Source: Selenomonas ruminantium AC2024 (GTDB lineage: Bacteria; Bacillota; Negativicutes; Selenomonadales; Selenomonadaceae). From it: 64,000 nucleotides of DNA. The stretch covers positions 2,232,001 to 2,296,000 of the forward strand of contig NZ_JIAC01000001.1 in assembly GCF_000687995.1 (NCBI RefSeq), read 5' to 3'. The translations under genes were made by a program, and so were the position numbers. Positions 34,918 through 44,042 of the stretch are shown one piece after another. Position 1 is the first letter of the stretch; each line of letters opens with the position of its first letter. A model generated the notes under the pieces. That model did not search any database. It saw only the letters and a program-made list of their open reading frames with translations, and was not told the DNA's origin.

Positions 34918-35110
34918 GGGTTCACGGGGGAGTGATTTTTCTGTCAGGAGCAACTGCCTGAACGAAGTGAAGGCCGGCCCCTGCAGGAATCAGCTAAGCA
35001 AATACGCTGAAAGAAGCGCCGTTGGCCTGCCCGGCGCAGGTAACTGGACATCGCTCTTTTTCGAAGGGGTCGTTTAGCGGAAAACAGAAAAAATACTCCC
35101 CCGTGAACCC
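34918..35110 (+). repeat. Structured ~195-bp element, copy 2 (inverted)
   Basis: Ends GGGTTCACGGGGGAGTGAT and ACTCCCCCGTGAACCC pair over about 27 bases (through ATTTTTTCTGT) with a single difference. These ends are unrelated to those of copy 1, yet the length (193 against 196) and the internal blocks (CCTGCGCCGGGCA, TTCACTTCGTTC, CTAAACGACCC on the minus strand) match copy 1 reversed. The 109 bp between the copies and the 62 bp after copy 2 show no gene. Confidence 0.7.
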
Positions 35111-35172
35111 TGAACAACATATGAGCGGGATACCTTTAGCACAAACTGACAAGCAGCACTTTATATGTTATT

Positions 35173-35970
35173 TCACCGCAGCCGCATGACGCCGTACTGT
35201 ACTTTGCTGTATCGGCCGCCTGCCCGTTCCGTAAATCCCAGTCGGGCAAATTCGCGGCTCTTGCTGGATTCTTTGAGTACAATGCGGTGCCTTGCCACTC
35301 TGCGGGCTTCGGCGATTGTCTCTAAGGTCAGCGGATTTTTATTGGCCACGGGGCGCAAAGGCGCAATGTTCTTGCTTTCCGCGAAGGGATGGCGGAACAT
35401 GGGGTCAAAGTAGATGACATCCACGGAGTTGTCCGGCTGGGCTTTGAGATAATCGTAAGCCTCGGTGCAGACGGTCTTTACCCGGCGCATGGCGGCAATC
35501 ACTGTGTCCGTATCGTTAGTGTAGTTAGCCAAACCATAACCCACCACCGCTTCAATGAGCGGCTGGGATTCAAGGCCCGTAACGCTGCCGCTGTCGCCAA
35601 CCACGGAGCTGGCCACAATGGCATCGGCGCCGAACCCCAATGTACAGTCGAGCACATCCATGCCCGGCTTTAAGTCCATGGCTTCGGCCATGCGGTCGCC
35701 ATCACCGAAGCGCAGGTTTTTCAAGCGCAGATGGGCCATATTTGGATGAAAGAAAAGTTCTGCTTCCGGCGTCACGAGCGTCAGCAGGCCTTTTTTCGCC
35801 ACCAATGCAAACTTGGCGTCATAACTCTGGCAAAGCTCGGGTATATTCGTGCGCCCGCGTTCGGCGTAGGGAATATGCAGCCGCTCTGCCATTTCCCGGG
35901 CCAGTTTTTCACTGGGGCGGTTCCATTTGCGGCCAGTGGTCGCTATGGCCGGCAATTTATTTTCGTTCAA
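35173..35970 (-). CDS. Class I SAM-dependent methyltransferase (RsmJ/DUF548-like)
   Basis: The 265-residue protein has a Rossmann methyltransferase core: motif I VLDCTLGFGADAIVASSVVG near residue 110, an acidic loop GLESQPLIEAVVGYG, and the catalytic-type DVIYFDPMFRHPF near 195. The order and DPMF motif resemble RsmJ, the 16S rRNA m2G1516 methyltransferase, though the Firmicutes homologues may act elsewhere. The start is a TTG at 35970 with only GGATAG upstream. It lies 17 bp after mutL on the same strand. Confidence 0.75.
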   Translation of the reverse strand: MNENKLPAIATTGRKWNRPSEKLAREMAERLHIPYAERGRTNIPELCQSYDAKFALVAKKGLLTLVTPEAELFFHPNMAHLRLKNLRFGDGDRMAEAMDLKPGMDVLDCTLGFGADAIVASSVVGDSGSVTGLESQPLIEAVVGYGLANYTNDTDTVIAAMRRVKTVCTEAYDYLKAQPDNSVDVIYFDPMFRHPFAESKNIAPLRPVANKNPLTLETIAEARRVARHRIVLKESSKSREFARLGFTERAGGRYSKVQYGVMRLR

Positions 35971-35987
35971 TATCTATCCACACTTTC

Positions 35988-37931
35988 TCAAAAGCCAAAG
36001 CCTGTCCGCTTGAACATCTTGGCTAAATCTTCACTGCTGAATTTCAAAATCGTAGGGCGTCCATGGGGGCAGGTATAGGGAAAGGCCGTTGTAGAAAGCT
36101 CATCGAGCAAAATCTCCATCTGCCGCATATTGAGTTCCTCGCCGGCCTTAATCGCCGCCCGGCAGGCAGTTGTCGCGAGGCACGCCTGACGGATTTCCTT
36201 GGCCGTTGTCTCATGCATATTGCCCAAATCCGTGAGGATTTCCCGGATAATATCCTCGGCCTCTCCCACGGGTACATCGGCAGGCACTTCCATCAGGCGG
36301 TAGTCAAAGTCGCCTGCCGCCTCCAAATGGAATCCCAATTTGGCAAAGAGTTCCTTGTTGTCCTCCACCAAGGCCGCTTCTTTGCGGTCAAAGGTCAAAA
36401 GCTGATGCACCAAAAGCTGCTGGGATGGAATGCCATCGGCCATAGCCGAGAGCTTATCAAAGAGAATGCGCTCATGAGCGGCGTGCTGGTCGATAATGTA
36501 TAGCCCTTTCAAATCCTGCGCGATGATATAGGTCAAGTCCACCTGCCCAATGGGAATCATGCGCCCCGTATTTTCCATAGGCTGCTCTACCGTTGACGGG
36601 TCAGCAGTTGACATGTCAATTTTTGACGGGTCATTTGACATGTCAGAATTTGACTTGTCAATATTTTGACCATCTGCCACCTCGTTATGGCGCTCGGCCT
36701 GCTGATAATGTACCTGCCGTTCCTGCTGCAGCTTTGCCTGTGCTTCGGCAAAGCTTACCGCAGGCTTCACGGCTGGACGGCTGACTGCTTCATAAATGGT
36801 CTTGGGCTGGTAACTTCCCTGTGCAGGTCGTGACGTGCTCACCTGCGGTGCCGGGGAACTGGCGGGTACAAACTGCATGGGTTCCATCGAGTATTTCACT
36901 TTGGGCTTTTCCACGACTGCCGCCACTTCCGTCAGATTGCCGGAACTTGGACGAATGGCATCTAAGACCGACTTATAAACAGCCTTAAAGATACGGCTCT
37001 CGTCCTCGAACTTCATCTCGCTTTTCTGCGGATGGACGTTGACATCAATCGTGCGCTGCGGCACTTCGATTTTGAGCACCGTGAAGGGGAAGCCGCTTTT
37101 CGGAATCAGCGAGCGGTAGGCGTTGTCAATCGCCTTGGCAATGGCGCGGTTCTGAATGATACGGCCATTGACGATAAAGGTCTGCCAGGTGCGGGAACTT
37201 TTGAGCATCGAGGGCTTGGTGATAAAACCCGAAATTTTCAGGTCTTCGTCCTCCAGGTTAAGGGTCAGCAAAGAGTCCGCCACCTGCCCGCCGTAAATCG
37301 CCTGGACGGTATCGTAGAGATTGCCGTTGCCCGGCGTCACCACCGAGGTCTTATTGTTGTTGATAAACTGAAAGGCTATATCGGGACGGGACAGCGCCAG
37401 CTTGATGATGAAATCGTTGATTTTGCCGCCCTCGGTATGGTTGGTCTTGAGGAATTTCTTGCGGGCGGGCGTATTGAAGAACAAATCCTCCACCTTGATG
37501 CTCGTGCCCACATTGCAGCCCATTTCGATAATATCCGGCGCCTTGCCGCCGCTGATTTCCACTTTCGTCCCCAAATCACTGCCCGGCTCACGGGTCAGCA
37601 TGGTAAAACGGGACACGGAAGCAATCGTCGGCAGGGCCTCGCCACGGAAGCCCATGGTGGAAATGCTGTTGAGGTCCGACACTTCCTGAATCTTGCTCGT
37701 AGCGTGGCGCAGGATGGCCACGGAGGCATCTTCTTTACTCATGCCCTTGCCGTTATCCGTCACCCGCATAAAGGATGTGCCGCCTGCCATGATTTCGACT
37801 TCGATGCGGGTTGCCCCTGCATCCATGGCGTTTTCTATAAGTTCTTTGATAACCGATGCCGGACGCTCCACCACTTCGCCGGCGGCGATTTTGTTGATGG
37901 TGTTATCGTCAAGCACATGAATTTTCGTCAT
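35988..37931 (-). CDS. mutL: DNA mismatch repair protein MutL
   Basis: The 647-residue protein couples MutS to strand incision. The GHKL ATPase motifs are IKELIENAMDAGATRIEVEI near residue 28, TDNGKGMSKEDA near 57 and GFRGEALPTI near 93; the C-terminal endonuclease carries DQHAAHERILF near 490 and the metal site CPHGRPT near the end. The linker between them contains five TTGAC-N2-GTCAA units in frame. The gene overlaps mutS by 4 bp (ATGA), so the two are co-translated. Confidence 0.95.
   Translation of the reverse strand: MTKIHVLDDNTINKIAAGEVVERPASVIKELIENAMDAGATRIEVEIMAGGTSFMRVTDNGKGMSKEDASVAILRHATSKIQEVSDLNSISTMGFRGEALPTIASVSRFTMLTREPGSDLGTKVEISGGKAPDIIEMGCNVGTSIKVEDLFFNTPARKKFLKTNHTEGGKINDFIIKLALSRPDIAFQFINNNKTSVVTPGNGNLYDTVQAIYGGQVADSLLTLNLEDEDLKISGFITKPSMLKSSRTWQTFIVNGRIIQNRAIAKAIDNAYRSLIPKSGFPFTVLKIEVPQRTIDVNVHPQKSEMKFEDESRIFKAVYKSVLDAIRPSSGNLTEVAAVVEKPKVKYSMEPMQFVPASSPAPQVSTSRPAQGSYQPKTIYEAVSRPAVKPAVSFAEAQAKLQQERQVHYQQAERHNEVADGQNIDKSNSDMSNDPSKIDMSTADPSTVEQPMENTGRMIPIGQVDLTYIIAQDLKGLYIIDQHAAHERILFDKLSAMADGIPSQQLLVHQLLTFDRKEAALVEDNKELFAKLGFHLEAAGDFDYRLMEVPADVPVGEAEDIIREILTDLGNMHETTAKEIRQACLATTACRAAIKAGEELNMRQMEILLDELSTTAFPYTCPHGRPTILKFSSEDLAKMFKRTGFGF
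36593..36661 (-). repeat. Five TTGAC-N2-GTCAA units inside mutL
   Basis: Units start at 36593, 36608, 36623, 36635 and 36650, that is steps of 15, 15, 12 and 15 bp, all multiples of three. Two are exact and three have one mismatch in the last base. They encode NIDKSNSDMSNDPSKIDMST in the low-complexity linker between the ATPase and the endonuclease domains. Confidence 0.9.
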
Positions 37932-40522
37932 GCCTGTCCTGCCTCCCTTTTCGCCTGCTCCTGCAGTTTATAGAGTTCATTCATGGCCTCGAGCGGGGTC
38001 ATGGTCATTACATCGAGTGCGAGCAGTTTGTCGCTCAGGCTGTTCGCAAAGAGCGAGCCCATCATATCCATGGAAGCTGGAGCCTGCTTTTCTGCCGGCT
38101 TGACACTTTCCGCTGCGGGCACAGCGGCTACCGCTTCCGACTCGAGTTCAGCGAGAATATCCTCCGCCCGCTTGGTCACGCTCTTAGGCAGACCTGCGAG
38201 CCGCGCCACATGGATACCATAGGATTTATCGGCCGCCCCGGGCACAATGCGCCGCAGGAAGGCCACCTGCGTGCCACGCTCTTTTACGGCCACGCAGTAA
38301 TTCTTCACGATATCGTCTTCTAAATCCGTAAGTTCATGATAATGCGTCGCAAAGAGCGTCTTGGCATGAACCTTCTGCTCGATATGTTCAATCACGGCGC
38401 GGGCAATGCTCATACCGTCAAAGGTACTCGTGCCGCGGCCGATTTCATCGAGGATGACGAGACTGTTCTTCGTAGCGTATTTGAGAATCTGCGCCACCTC
38501 GTTCATTTCCACCATAAAGGTACTCTGCCCGCTGACGAGGTCATCGCTGGCGCCGATACGGGTAAAGATTCTATCCACCGGCGAAATCGTGGCTTCCCGC
38601 GCCGGAATAAAGCTGCCAATCTGCGCCATCAGCGTAAGGAGCGCGGTCTGCCGCATATAGGTCGATTTACCTGCCATGTTCGGACCGGTAATCAGCATGA
38701 TTTCACAGGTGCTATGGTTGAGTTTCGTATCATTGGGCACAAAGAGGTCGCGCGTCAGAATCCGTTCCACGAGCGGATGGCGGCCATCCTTGATATCAAT
38801 TTCGCCGTTATTTGCCATGCGAGGCCGCACATAGTTATAGGCGACAGCGGCTTCGGCGAGACTCGTGAGCACATCGACGATGGCGATTTCATGGGCCGTG
38901 CCCTGAATCTCCGTCAGGCGGCTCTTGATGACCTCGCGTACTTCGGTAAAGAGATTGTACTCAATGCTGACAATCTTTTCCTGTGCGCCGAGAATCTTGG
39001 TTTCAAACTCCTTGAGTTCTTCCGTGATATAACGCTCGGCGTTGGCCAAGGTCTGCTTGCGGATATATCTATCCGGCACCAAATCCGCGCCGCTGTGGCG
39101 CACTTCGATATAGTAGCCAAAGACCTTGTTATAGCCGATTTTGAGCGACTTGATGCCCGTCGCTTCCTTCTCGCGCTCCTCGATTTCCTGCAGCATGGAC
39201 TTGCTGTCATGGGCAATGCGCCGGTATTCGTCGAGGTCTGCATTGTAACCGTCCTTGATGATGCCACCATCACGCAGGGAAATGCCTGGTTCTTCCACGA
39301 TGGAACGCTGGAGTAAATCCACCAAATCGTCAAATACATGGATATTTTGCTGGCAATTCATCAGCACATTGGCCTCTACACTTGCCATCTTATTCTTAAT
39401 GGCAGGCAGGCTCATCAAGGAGATTTTAAGGGCGATAAGGTCGCGGGCGTTAGCCGTGCCCACCTCAATGCGTGTAAGCAAACGCTCAAAGTCGTGAATA
39501 TCCTTGCAGGCTTCCCTAAGCCCCCCGCGCAGGGCAAAGTCCTTCGTGAGTTCGTCCACTGCATCCAAACGCTGATTGATGGGCAGGATGTTTAAGAGCG
39601 GATATTCGAGCCATTTTTTCAGGAGGCGACTGCCCATGGCGGTGTTGGTGAAATCGAGCACATCGAGCAGGGTATCCTTCTTGCCTCCGTCCCGCAGATT
39701 GCGCGTGATTTCGAGATTCCGCAGGGTATAGGTGTCAATGACGAGATTTTCCGAAGCATCAAGAAAGCTCAGCTGATTAAGATGCGTCAAATCCGTCATC
39801 ACCGTATCATGGAGGTAATCGAGAAGGGTTGCCACCGCTTCCTTGGCCCCCTCGTCACTTGGCCGCACATCAGCGACGAAATGCTCGATAATCCGGTCCT
39901 CCACCGCCGGCGAGATTTCGTCAATCATGGTATAGGAGGTTGCGGGCAGGCGCAAATCCGTAAATTCCTTGAGACTCGCCATAAAGGAGGGCTTGCCCAC
40001 CACCAGAAGCTCCGGCATAGCCAGACGGTAAAGCTCATCGTAGAGCATCTGCTCCCGGCTGCCACCGCCATAGATACCATAGAAACATTCCCCGGTGGAA
40101 ATATCGGCGCCGGCTAAGATAATCTGTTCCTCCCGCTCGTAAACCAGCGCGATATAGTTGTTGGCCGAATCCTTGAGCGCGGATTCAGACAGTACCGTGC
40201 CCGGCGTGATAACCTTGATGATTTCGCGCTTAGTCAGCCCCTTGGCCTTGGGGTCGCCAATCTGCTCGGCAATGGCGACCTTGTAGCCGCGGCTCACGAG
40301 TTTATTGATATAGCCTTCGGCCGCATGATAGGGCACGCCGCACATGGGCGCCTTATCCGTATTGCCATTGCGGCTTGTAAGCGTCAGGCTCAGTTCCTTG
40401 GACACAATGCGGGCATCATCAAAGAACATTTCGTAAAAATCACCCAAACGGAAAAAGAGAATGGCCTCGGGATGCTGTTCCTTGGTGGCCAGATATTGCT
40501 GCATCATGGGTGTTAATTCCAT
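37928..40522 (-). CDS. mutS: DNA mismatch recognition ATPase MutS
   Basis: An 864-residue MutS1 protein. The mismatch-binding Phe-X-Glu lies in LGDFYEMFFDDA near residue 30; the ABC-type ATPase has Walker A GPNMAGKSTYMRQ near 620, the signature region GQSTFMVEMNEVA near 670, Walker B VILDEIGRGTSTFDG near 690 and the LFATHYHELTDL switch. The C-terminus has the short helical clamp-binding tail. GGAGGTG precedes the ATG. It follows miaB on the same strand across a palindrome. Confidence 0.96.
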   Translation of the reverse strand: MELTPMMQQYLATKEQHPEAILFFRLGDFYEMFFDDARIVSKELSLTLTSRNGNTDKAPMCGVPYHAAEGYINKLVSRGYKVAIAEQIGDPKAKGLTKREIIKVITPGTVLSESALKDSANNYIALVYEREEQIILAGADISTGECFYGIYGGGSREQMLYDELYRLAMPELLVVGKPSFMASLKEFTDLRLPATSYTMIDEISPAVEDRIIEHFVADVRPSDEGAKEAVATLLDYLHDTVMTDLTHLNQLSFLDASENLVIDTYTLRNLEITRNLRDGGKKDTLLDVLDFTNTAMGSRLLKKWLEYPLLNILPINQRLDAVDELTKDFALRGGLREACKDIHDFERLLTRIEVGTANARDLIALKISLMSLPAIKNKMASVEANVLMNCQQNIHVFDDLVDLLQRSIVEEPGISLRDGGIIKDGYNADLDEYRRIAHDSKSMLQEIEEREKEATGIKSLKIGYNKVFGYYIEVRHSGADLVPDRYIRKQTLANAERYITEELKEFETKILGAQEKIVSIEYNLFTEVREVIKSRLTEIQGTAHEIAIVDVLTSLAEAAVAYNYVRPRMANNGEIDIKDGRHPLVERILTRDLFVPNDTKLNHSTCEIMLITGPNMAGKSTYMRQTALLTLMAQIGSFIPAREATISPVDRIFTRIGASDDLVSGQSTFMVEMNEVAQILKYATKNSLVILDEIGRGTSTFDGMSIARAVIEHIEQKVHAKTLFATHYHELTDLEDDIVKNYCVAVKERGTQVAFLRRIVPGAADKSYGIHVARLAGLPKSVTKRAEDILAELESEAVAAVPAAESVKPAEKQAPASMDMMGSLFANSLSDKLLALDVMTMTPLEAMNELYKLQEQAKREAGQA

Positions 40523-40565
40523 GTAAGCACTGCACCTCCACTAAAATTGATAAAATAACGGCAGA

Positions 40566-40587
40566 AGCTCCCTCGCCTGAGGGAGCT
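40566..40587 (-). terminator. Hairpin between miaB and mutS
   Basis: AGCTCCCTC and GAGGGAGCT form a perfect nine-bp stem with a four-base loop, 14 bp after the miaB stop. No T-run follows, so it may only weaken read-through or protect a processed 3' end. Confidence 0.5.
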
Positions 40588-40600
40588 CTCCTAATCTATA

Positions 40601-41950
40601 TTACACACGAATACCTTTTAACACCCAGGTCTGCGGGTGCGTAATCTTCACATTGATAAAATCACCGGGCTGCTCATCCTGATGATTGAAAAGCACGATT
40701 TTATTCGTTCTCGTATGGCCTGTCCAGACGGATTCATCATTCTTGCTGGGGCCTTCGACCATAACTTCCATAACCGAATCGAGTAACGCCTGATTCTTCT
40801 CGAGGCTAATCTGATTCTGCACGGCCATCAAGGCGTTGAGCCGTTCCTTCTTCACATCATCATCCACCTGATTGTCCATGGTGGCTGCTGGCGTGCCGCT
40901 GCGCTTGGAGTAGATAAAGGTATAGGCCGAATCGTAACGGATTTCCTTTAAGAAATCCAGCATCTGCGCAAAATCGTCTTCCGTTTCGCCCGGGAAGCCC
41001 ACAATAAGGTCCGTTGTAAGTGATGCCTGCGGCAAGCGGGCGCGGATTTTGCGCACGAGTTCCTTGTAACTTTCCACCGTATAAACACGGTTCATCGCCT
41101 TCAAGAGATGGTTGCTGCCATACTGTACCGGCAGATGGATATGCTCGCAAAGGTGCTCGCCCGTGGCAATGGCCTCAATCACTTCGTCGCTCAAATCCTT
41201 GGGATGAGAGGTCATAAAGCGCACCCGCTTAATGCCTTCCACCTTGTCCACCATCTTTAAGAGTTCGGCAAAGGTCGCAAGCTTATGGTCCTTGCCGTAA
41301 GAGTTGACGTTCTGGCCTAGCAAGGTGACTTCCTTATAGCCCTGTGCCACAGCCTGCTCGACTTCCTTCACCACATCTTCGGGACGGCGGCTACGCTCAC
41401 GGCCGCGCACATAGGGCACAATGCAGTAGGTGCAGAAGTTGTTGCAGCCATACATGATGGGAATCCAGGCCGACAGCTTGCCATCACGGGCTACGCGGAG
41501 GTCTTCGGCGATAGCCGGTGCCGTCTTGGCATCCAGTTCCGTATTGACCACATGACCGTGTTCGCGTTCAATTTCCTGCACGACTGAGTTGAGTTCATGC
41601 ACCTTGCCCGTACCGAGCACAAAGTCGATATGCGGTGCCCGCTTGATGAGCTTATCGCTCTCCTTTTGGGCCATGCAGCCGGTGATACCGAAAATCAGCT
41701 GCGGATTCTTGCGCTTGATGTTCTTGATTTCCCCGATTTTGCCATAGACCTTGTCCTCCGCCGTTTCACGCACGGCACAGGTATTGATGATGAGAAGGTC
41801 CGCATCTTCCATCGGCGCATCATCGGCGAGGCGCTCATAGCCGATATCAGCCAGCTGTCCTGCCATGCGTTCGGCGTCAGCCACGTTCATCTGGCAGCCA
41901 TAAACCAAAAATTTGACATAGCGCTGGGCTTTGCCATTTATTATCTTCAT
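40601..41950 (-). CDS. miaB: tRNA-2-methylthio-N6-dimethylallyladenosine synthase MiaB
   Basis: MiaB adds the methylthio group at A37 of tRNAs. The 449-residue protein has the N-terminal cluster-binding domain (FLVYGCQMNVADAERMAGQL near residue 15, INTCAVRETAEDKVYGKIG near 55, GITGCMAQKE near 90), the radical SAM motif CNNFCTYCIVPYVRGRERS near 170, and a C-terminal TRAM domain. The ATG at 41950 has a weak ribosome site, so the true start could differ by a few codons. Confidence 0.95.
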   Translation of the reverse strand: MKIINGKAQRYVKFLVYGCQMNVADAERMAGQLADIGYERLADDAPMEDADLLIINTCAVRETAEDKVYGKIGEIKNIKRKNPQLIFGITGCMAQKESDKLIKRAPHIDFVLGTGKVHELNSVVQEIEREHGHVVNTELDAKTAPAIAEDLRVARDGKLSAWIPIMYGCNNFCTYCIVPYVRGRERSRRPEDVVKEVEQAVAQGYKEVTLLGQNVNSYGKDHKLATFAELLKMVDKVEGIKRVRFMTSHPKDLSDEVIEAIATGEHLCEHIHLPVQYGSNHLLKAMNRVYTVESYKELVRKIRARLPQASLTTDLIVGFPGETEDDFAQMLDFLKEIRYDSAYTFIYSKRSGTPAATMDNQVDDDVKKERLNALMAVQNQISLEKNQALLDSVMEVMVEGPSKNDESVWTGHTRTNKIVLFNHQDEQPGDFINVKITHPQTWVLKGIRV

Positions 41951-42030
41951 ACTTCTATGTTCATTCCTTTTGCAAAATATAACTCGATATATTATTGTAG
42001 CAAAAGCAGGTCAATTTGTCCATGGAGGAT

Positions 42031-42059
42031 TTGACCCTCTATTTCCGCAATGCTATAAT
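42031..42059 (+). promoter_or_regulatory. Sigma-70 type promoter of rqcH
   Basis: TTGACC (42031-42036) and TATAAT (42054-42059) with a 17-bp spacer, 41 bp ahead of the ATG. Near-consensus. Confidence 0.8.
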
Positions 42060-42100
42060 AGATTTTATTCTATTCTTGCAAATTTTAAGGAGCTATAACT

Positions 42101-43861
42101 ATGAGTCTTGACGGCTTTTCCATGCGCCCTTTGGTTCAGGAGCTCAACAACGCCCTGGCCGGCGGCCGCATTGACAAGATAACCCAGCCCAACAAGCAGT
42201 CCATCGTGCTGTCCATCCGTCAGCCGGGACATAATCAGCAGCTGCATATCAGCATCAATTCCCAGAATCCTGCCGCCCATCTCATGGCTAAGACTTTAGA
42301 AAATCCGCCGGAACCGCCGGTGTTCTGCATGGTGCTCAGAAAACAGCTCGAAACGGGCCGCATTGCCGGTTTCCGCCAGCACGGCCTCGACCGCATCATT
42401 CTGATGGATGTGGACTCCATCGCCGCCGGTGGCCGGATTGTCACCAAGACATTGGTCATGGAGCTTATGGGCAAGTACAGCAACATCATCCTCGTTCAGG
42501 ACGGCACCATCATCGACGCCCTGCGCAAAATCGGCACCAACAGCAGCCGGGTGCGCACGGTGCTGCCCGGTGATAAATATGAACTCCCGCCGGGACAGGA
42601 CAAGCTGGACTTATTCACGAGCCCCCTGCCGGAGGTCATGGAGCGCATCCGCAATACCGACAGCGAGGAACGGCTCGACAAGGCCATCTTGGGCGCCTGC
42701 ATGGGCTTTGGCCCGGTTTCGGCCAAGGAAACCTGCTTCGGTGCAGGCCTTGCGCCGAGCACCCGCCTGCACGAGCTCGAAGATGTGGACTATGAATCCC
42801 TGTCTGCAGCTTTAGCCGAAATCCGGGATGCCGCCCAGGAGGAACATCCCCAGCCCGTCATCCTGATGGACCAGAACCAGAAAATCCTCGCCATGGCCTC
42901 CTTCCCCCTGCACTATCTGCCGCAGGCCGTCACGTTGGAATTTCCCACCGTCAGCGCCATGCTCGAAAAGGCCAGTGCCCTCTCCGGCAGCTATGTGCTG
43001 CCGGACAAGGACCGCTTCAAGAAACTCGTGAAAAACGAACTGCACCGGGCCGAAAACAAGCTCGTGAAACTGGATGAGGAAATCGCCGCCGCCGAAAATG
43101 CCGAGGAATACAAAATCCGCGGCGATAACCTCATGACCTATCAGTATCAGTACAACGACCACGAGGATGCCGCCATCACGGTAGTCAACATTTACAGCGA
43201 AACCGGGGAGGAAATCACCATTCCGCTCGACCAGCGCTTCACCATCATTCAGAACATGCAGCTCTGCTACAAGAAGTACGACAAGCTCAAGCGGGCGCAG
43301 GAACTCTTGCAGGTACAGCGTCAAGAATGTGAGGCGGCCATCGCCTATCTCGAAAGCATTGAAGCATCGCTTTTGGCCTCCTCCAGCCTTGGAGAAATCG
43401 CCGAAATCCATAACGAGCTCGTAGAAGGCGGCTACCTGCGGGAGAAGCTCAAGCGCAAGAACAACGACAAGCCCTCCCATCCCTTCCGCTTCACGGCGCC
43501 CGACGGCACGCAGATTCTCGTGGGCAAGAACAACTACCAGAACGACAAGCTCACCTGCAAGACCGCCAGCTTTAACGACACCTGGTTCCATACGCAGAAC
43601 ATTCCCGGCTCCCATGTCATCCTGCGCAATGGCGGCGAAGAAATCAGCGAAGAGACCCTGCTGCTCACCGCCCAGATAGCGGCGCATTTCAGCAAGGCCC
43701 AGGGTTCGTCCAAAGTTCCCGTGGACTACACGGAAATCCGCTACGTGAAAAAGCCCTCCGGCAGCAAGCCCGGCTTCGTCATCTTCACCAATCAAAAAAC
43801 CCTGTACATCACACCGGACGAGCAGGAGCTGGCGCCGATTTTAGCACAGGATTCTCAATAA
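42101..43861 (+). CDS. rqcH: Ribosome-associated quality control protein RqcH (NFACT)
   Basis: RqcH (Rqc2/NEMF homologue, formerly fibronectin-binding protein FbpA) adds C-terminal alanine tails to nascent chains on obstructed large ribosomal subunits. The 586-residue protein has the NFACT-N domain (MSLDGFSMRPLVQELNNALA at the start, KTLVMELMGKYSNIILV near residue 115), the helix-hairpin-helix and long coiled coil around residues 300-440, and the NFACT-R domain (DGTQILVGKNNYQNDKLT near 470, THTQNIPGSHV-like segment FHTQNIPGSHVIL near 500). AAGGAG precedes the ATG. Confidence 0.93.
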   Translation: MSLDGFSMRPLVQELNNALAGGRIDKITQPNKQSIVLSIRQPGHNQQLHISINSQNPAAHLMAKTLENPPEPPVFCMVLRKQLETGRIAGFRQHGLDRIILMDVDSIAAGGRIVTKTLVMELMGKYSNIILVQDGTIIDALRKIGTNSSRVRTVLPGDKYELPPGQDKLDLFTSPLPEVMERIRNTDSEERLDKAILGACMGFGPVSAKETCFGAGLAPSTRLHELEDVDYESLSAALAEIRDAAQEEHPQPVILMDQNQKILAMASFPLHYLPQAVTLEFPTVSAMLEKASALSGSYVLPDKDRFKKLVKNELHRAENKLVKLDEEIAAAENAEEYKIRGDNLMTYQYQYNDHEDAAITVVNIYSETGEEITIPLDQRFTIIQNMQLCYKKYDKLKRAQELLQVQRQECEAAIAYLESIEASLLASSSLGEIAEIHNELVEGGYLREKLKRKNNDKPSHPFRFTAPDGTQILVGKNNYQNDKLTCKTASFNDTWFHTQNIPGSHVILRNGGEEISEETLLLTAQIAAHFSKAQGSSKVPVDYTEIRYVKKPSGSKPGFVIFTNQKTLYITPDEQELAPILAQDSQ

Positions 43862-43872
43862 TCTCTAATAAA

Positions 43873-43906
43873 ATGTCCCCGAAAAAAAGGATTTTTCCGG
43901 GGACAT
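43873..43906 (+). terminator. Terminator of rqcH
   Basis: TGTCCCCGAAAAA and TTTTTCCGGGGACA form a 13-14 bp stem just after the stop codon; the T-run is the inner part of the 3' arm. Confidence 0.75.
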
Positions 43907-43940
43907 CGCGAATAATACATCTTAGGTTACCAATCAATGT

Positions 43941-44038
43941 GCGCTTAAGGAACTTCCCCTTTATGCAGTTAGTTCCCCAAAGCGCAAGGCGTTCCCCTTC
44001 TGCAAGCGATGTGGCATTTGCCACATCGCCTTTTTTAT
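43941..44038 (+). ncRNA. Candidate small structured RNA with terminator
   Basis: Between the rqcH terminator and the transporter permease gene lie two hairpins in series. The first pairs GCGCTT-A-AGGAACT with AGTTCC-CCA-AAGCGC (43941-43985). The second, GCGATGTGGC against GCCACATCGC (44006-44029), is followed by CTTTTTT on the plus strand, although no plus-strand gene other than the already terminated rqcH lies upstream. A short transcript ending at the second hairpin would explain this. No promoter is obvious. Confidence 0.35.
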
Positions 44039-44042
44039 GCTC

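Noticed and set aside
34613-35110. tmRNA, RNase P RNA or 6S RNA in the gene-poor stretch
   Set aside because: No tRNA-like ends, tag frame or conserved RNase P core blocks are visible; the two-copy inverted layout does not fit these single-copy genes.
36593-36661. Short regular repeats in mutL as a CRISPR array
   Set aside because: Units are 12 bp with 0-3 bp spacers, lie inside an intact reading frame and have no cas genes nearby.
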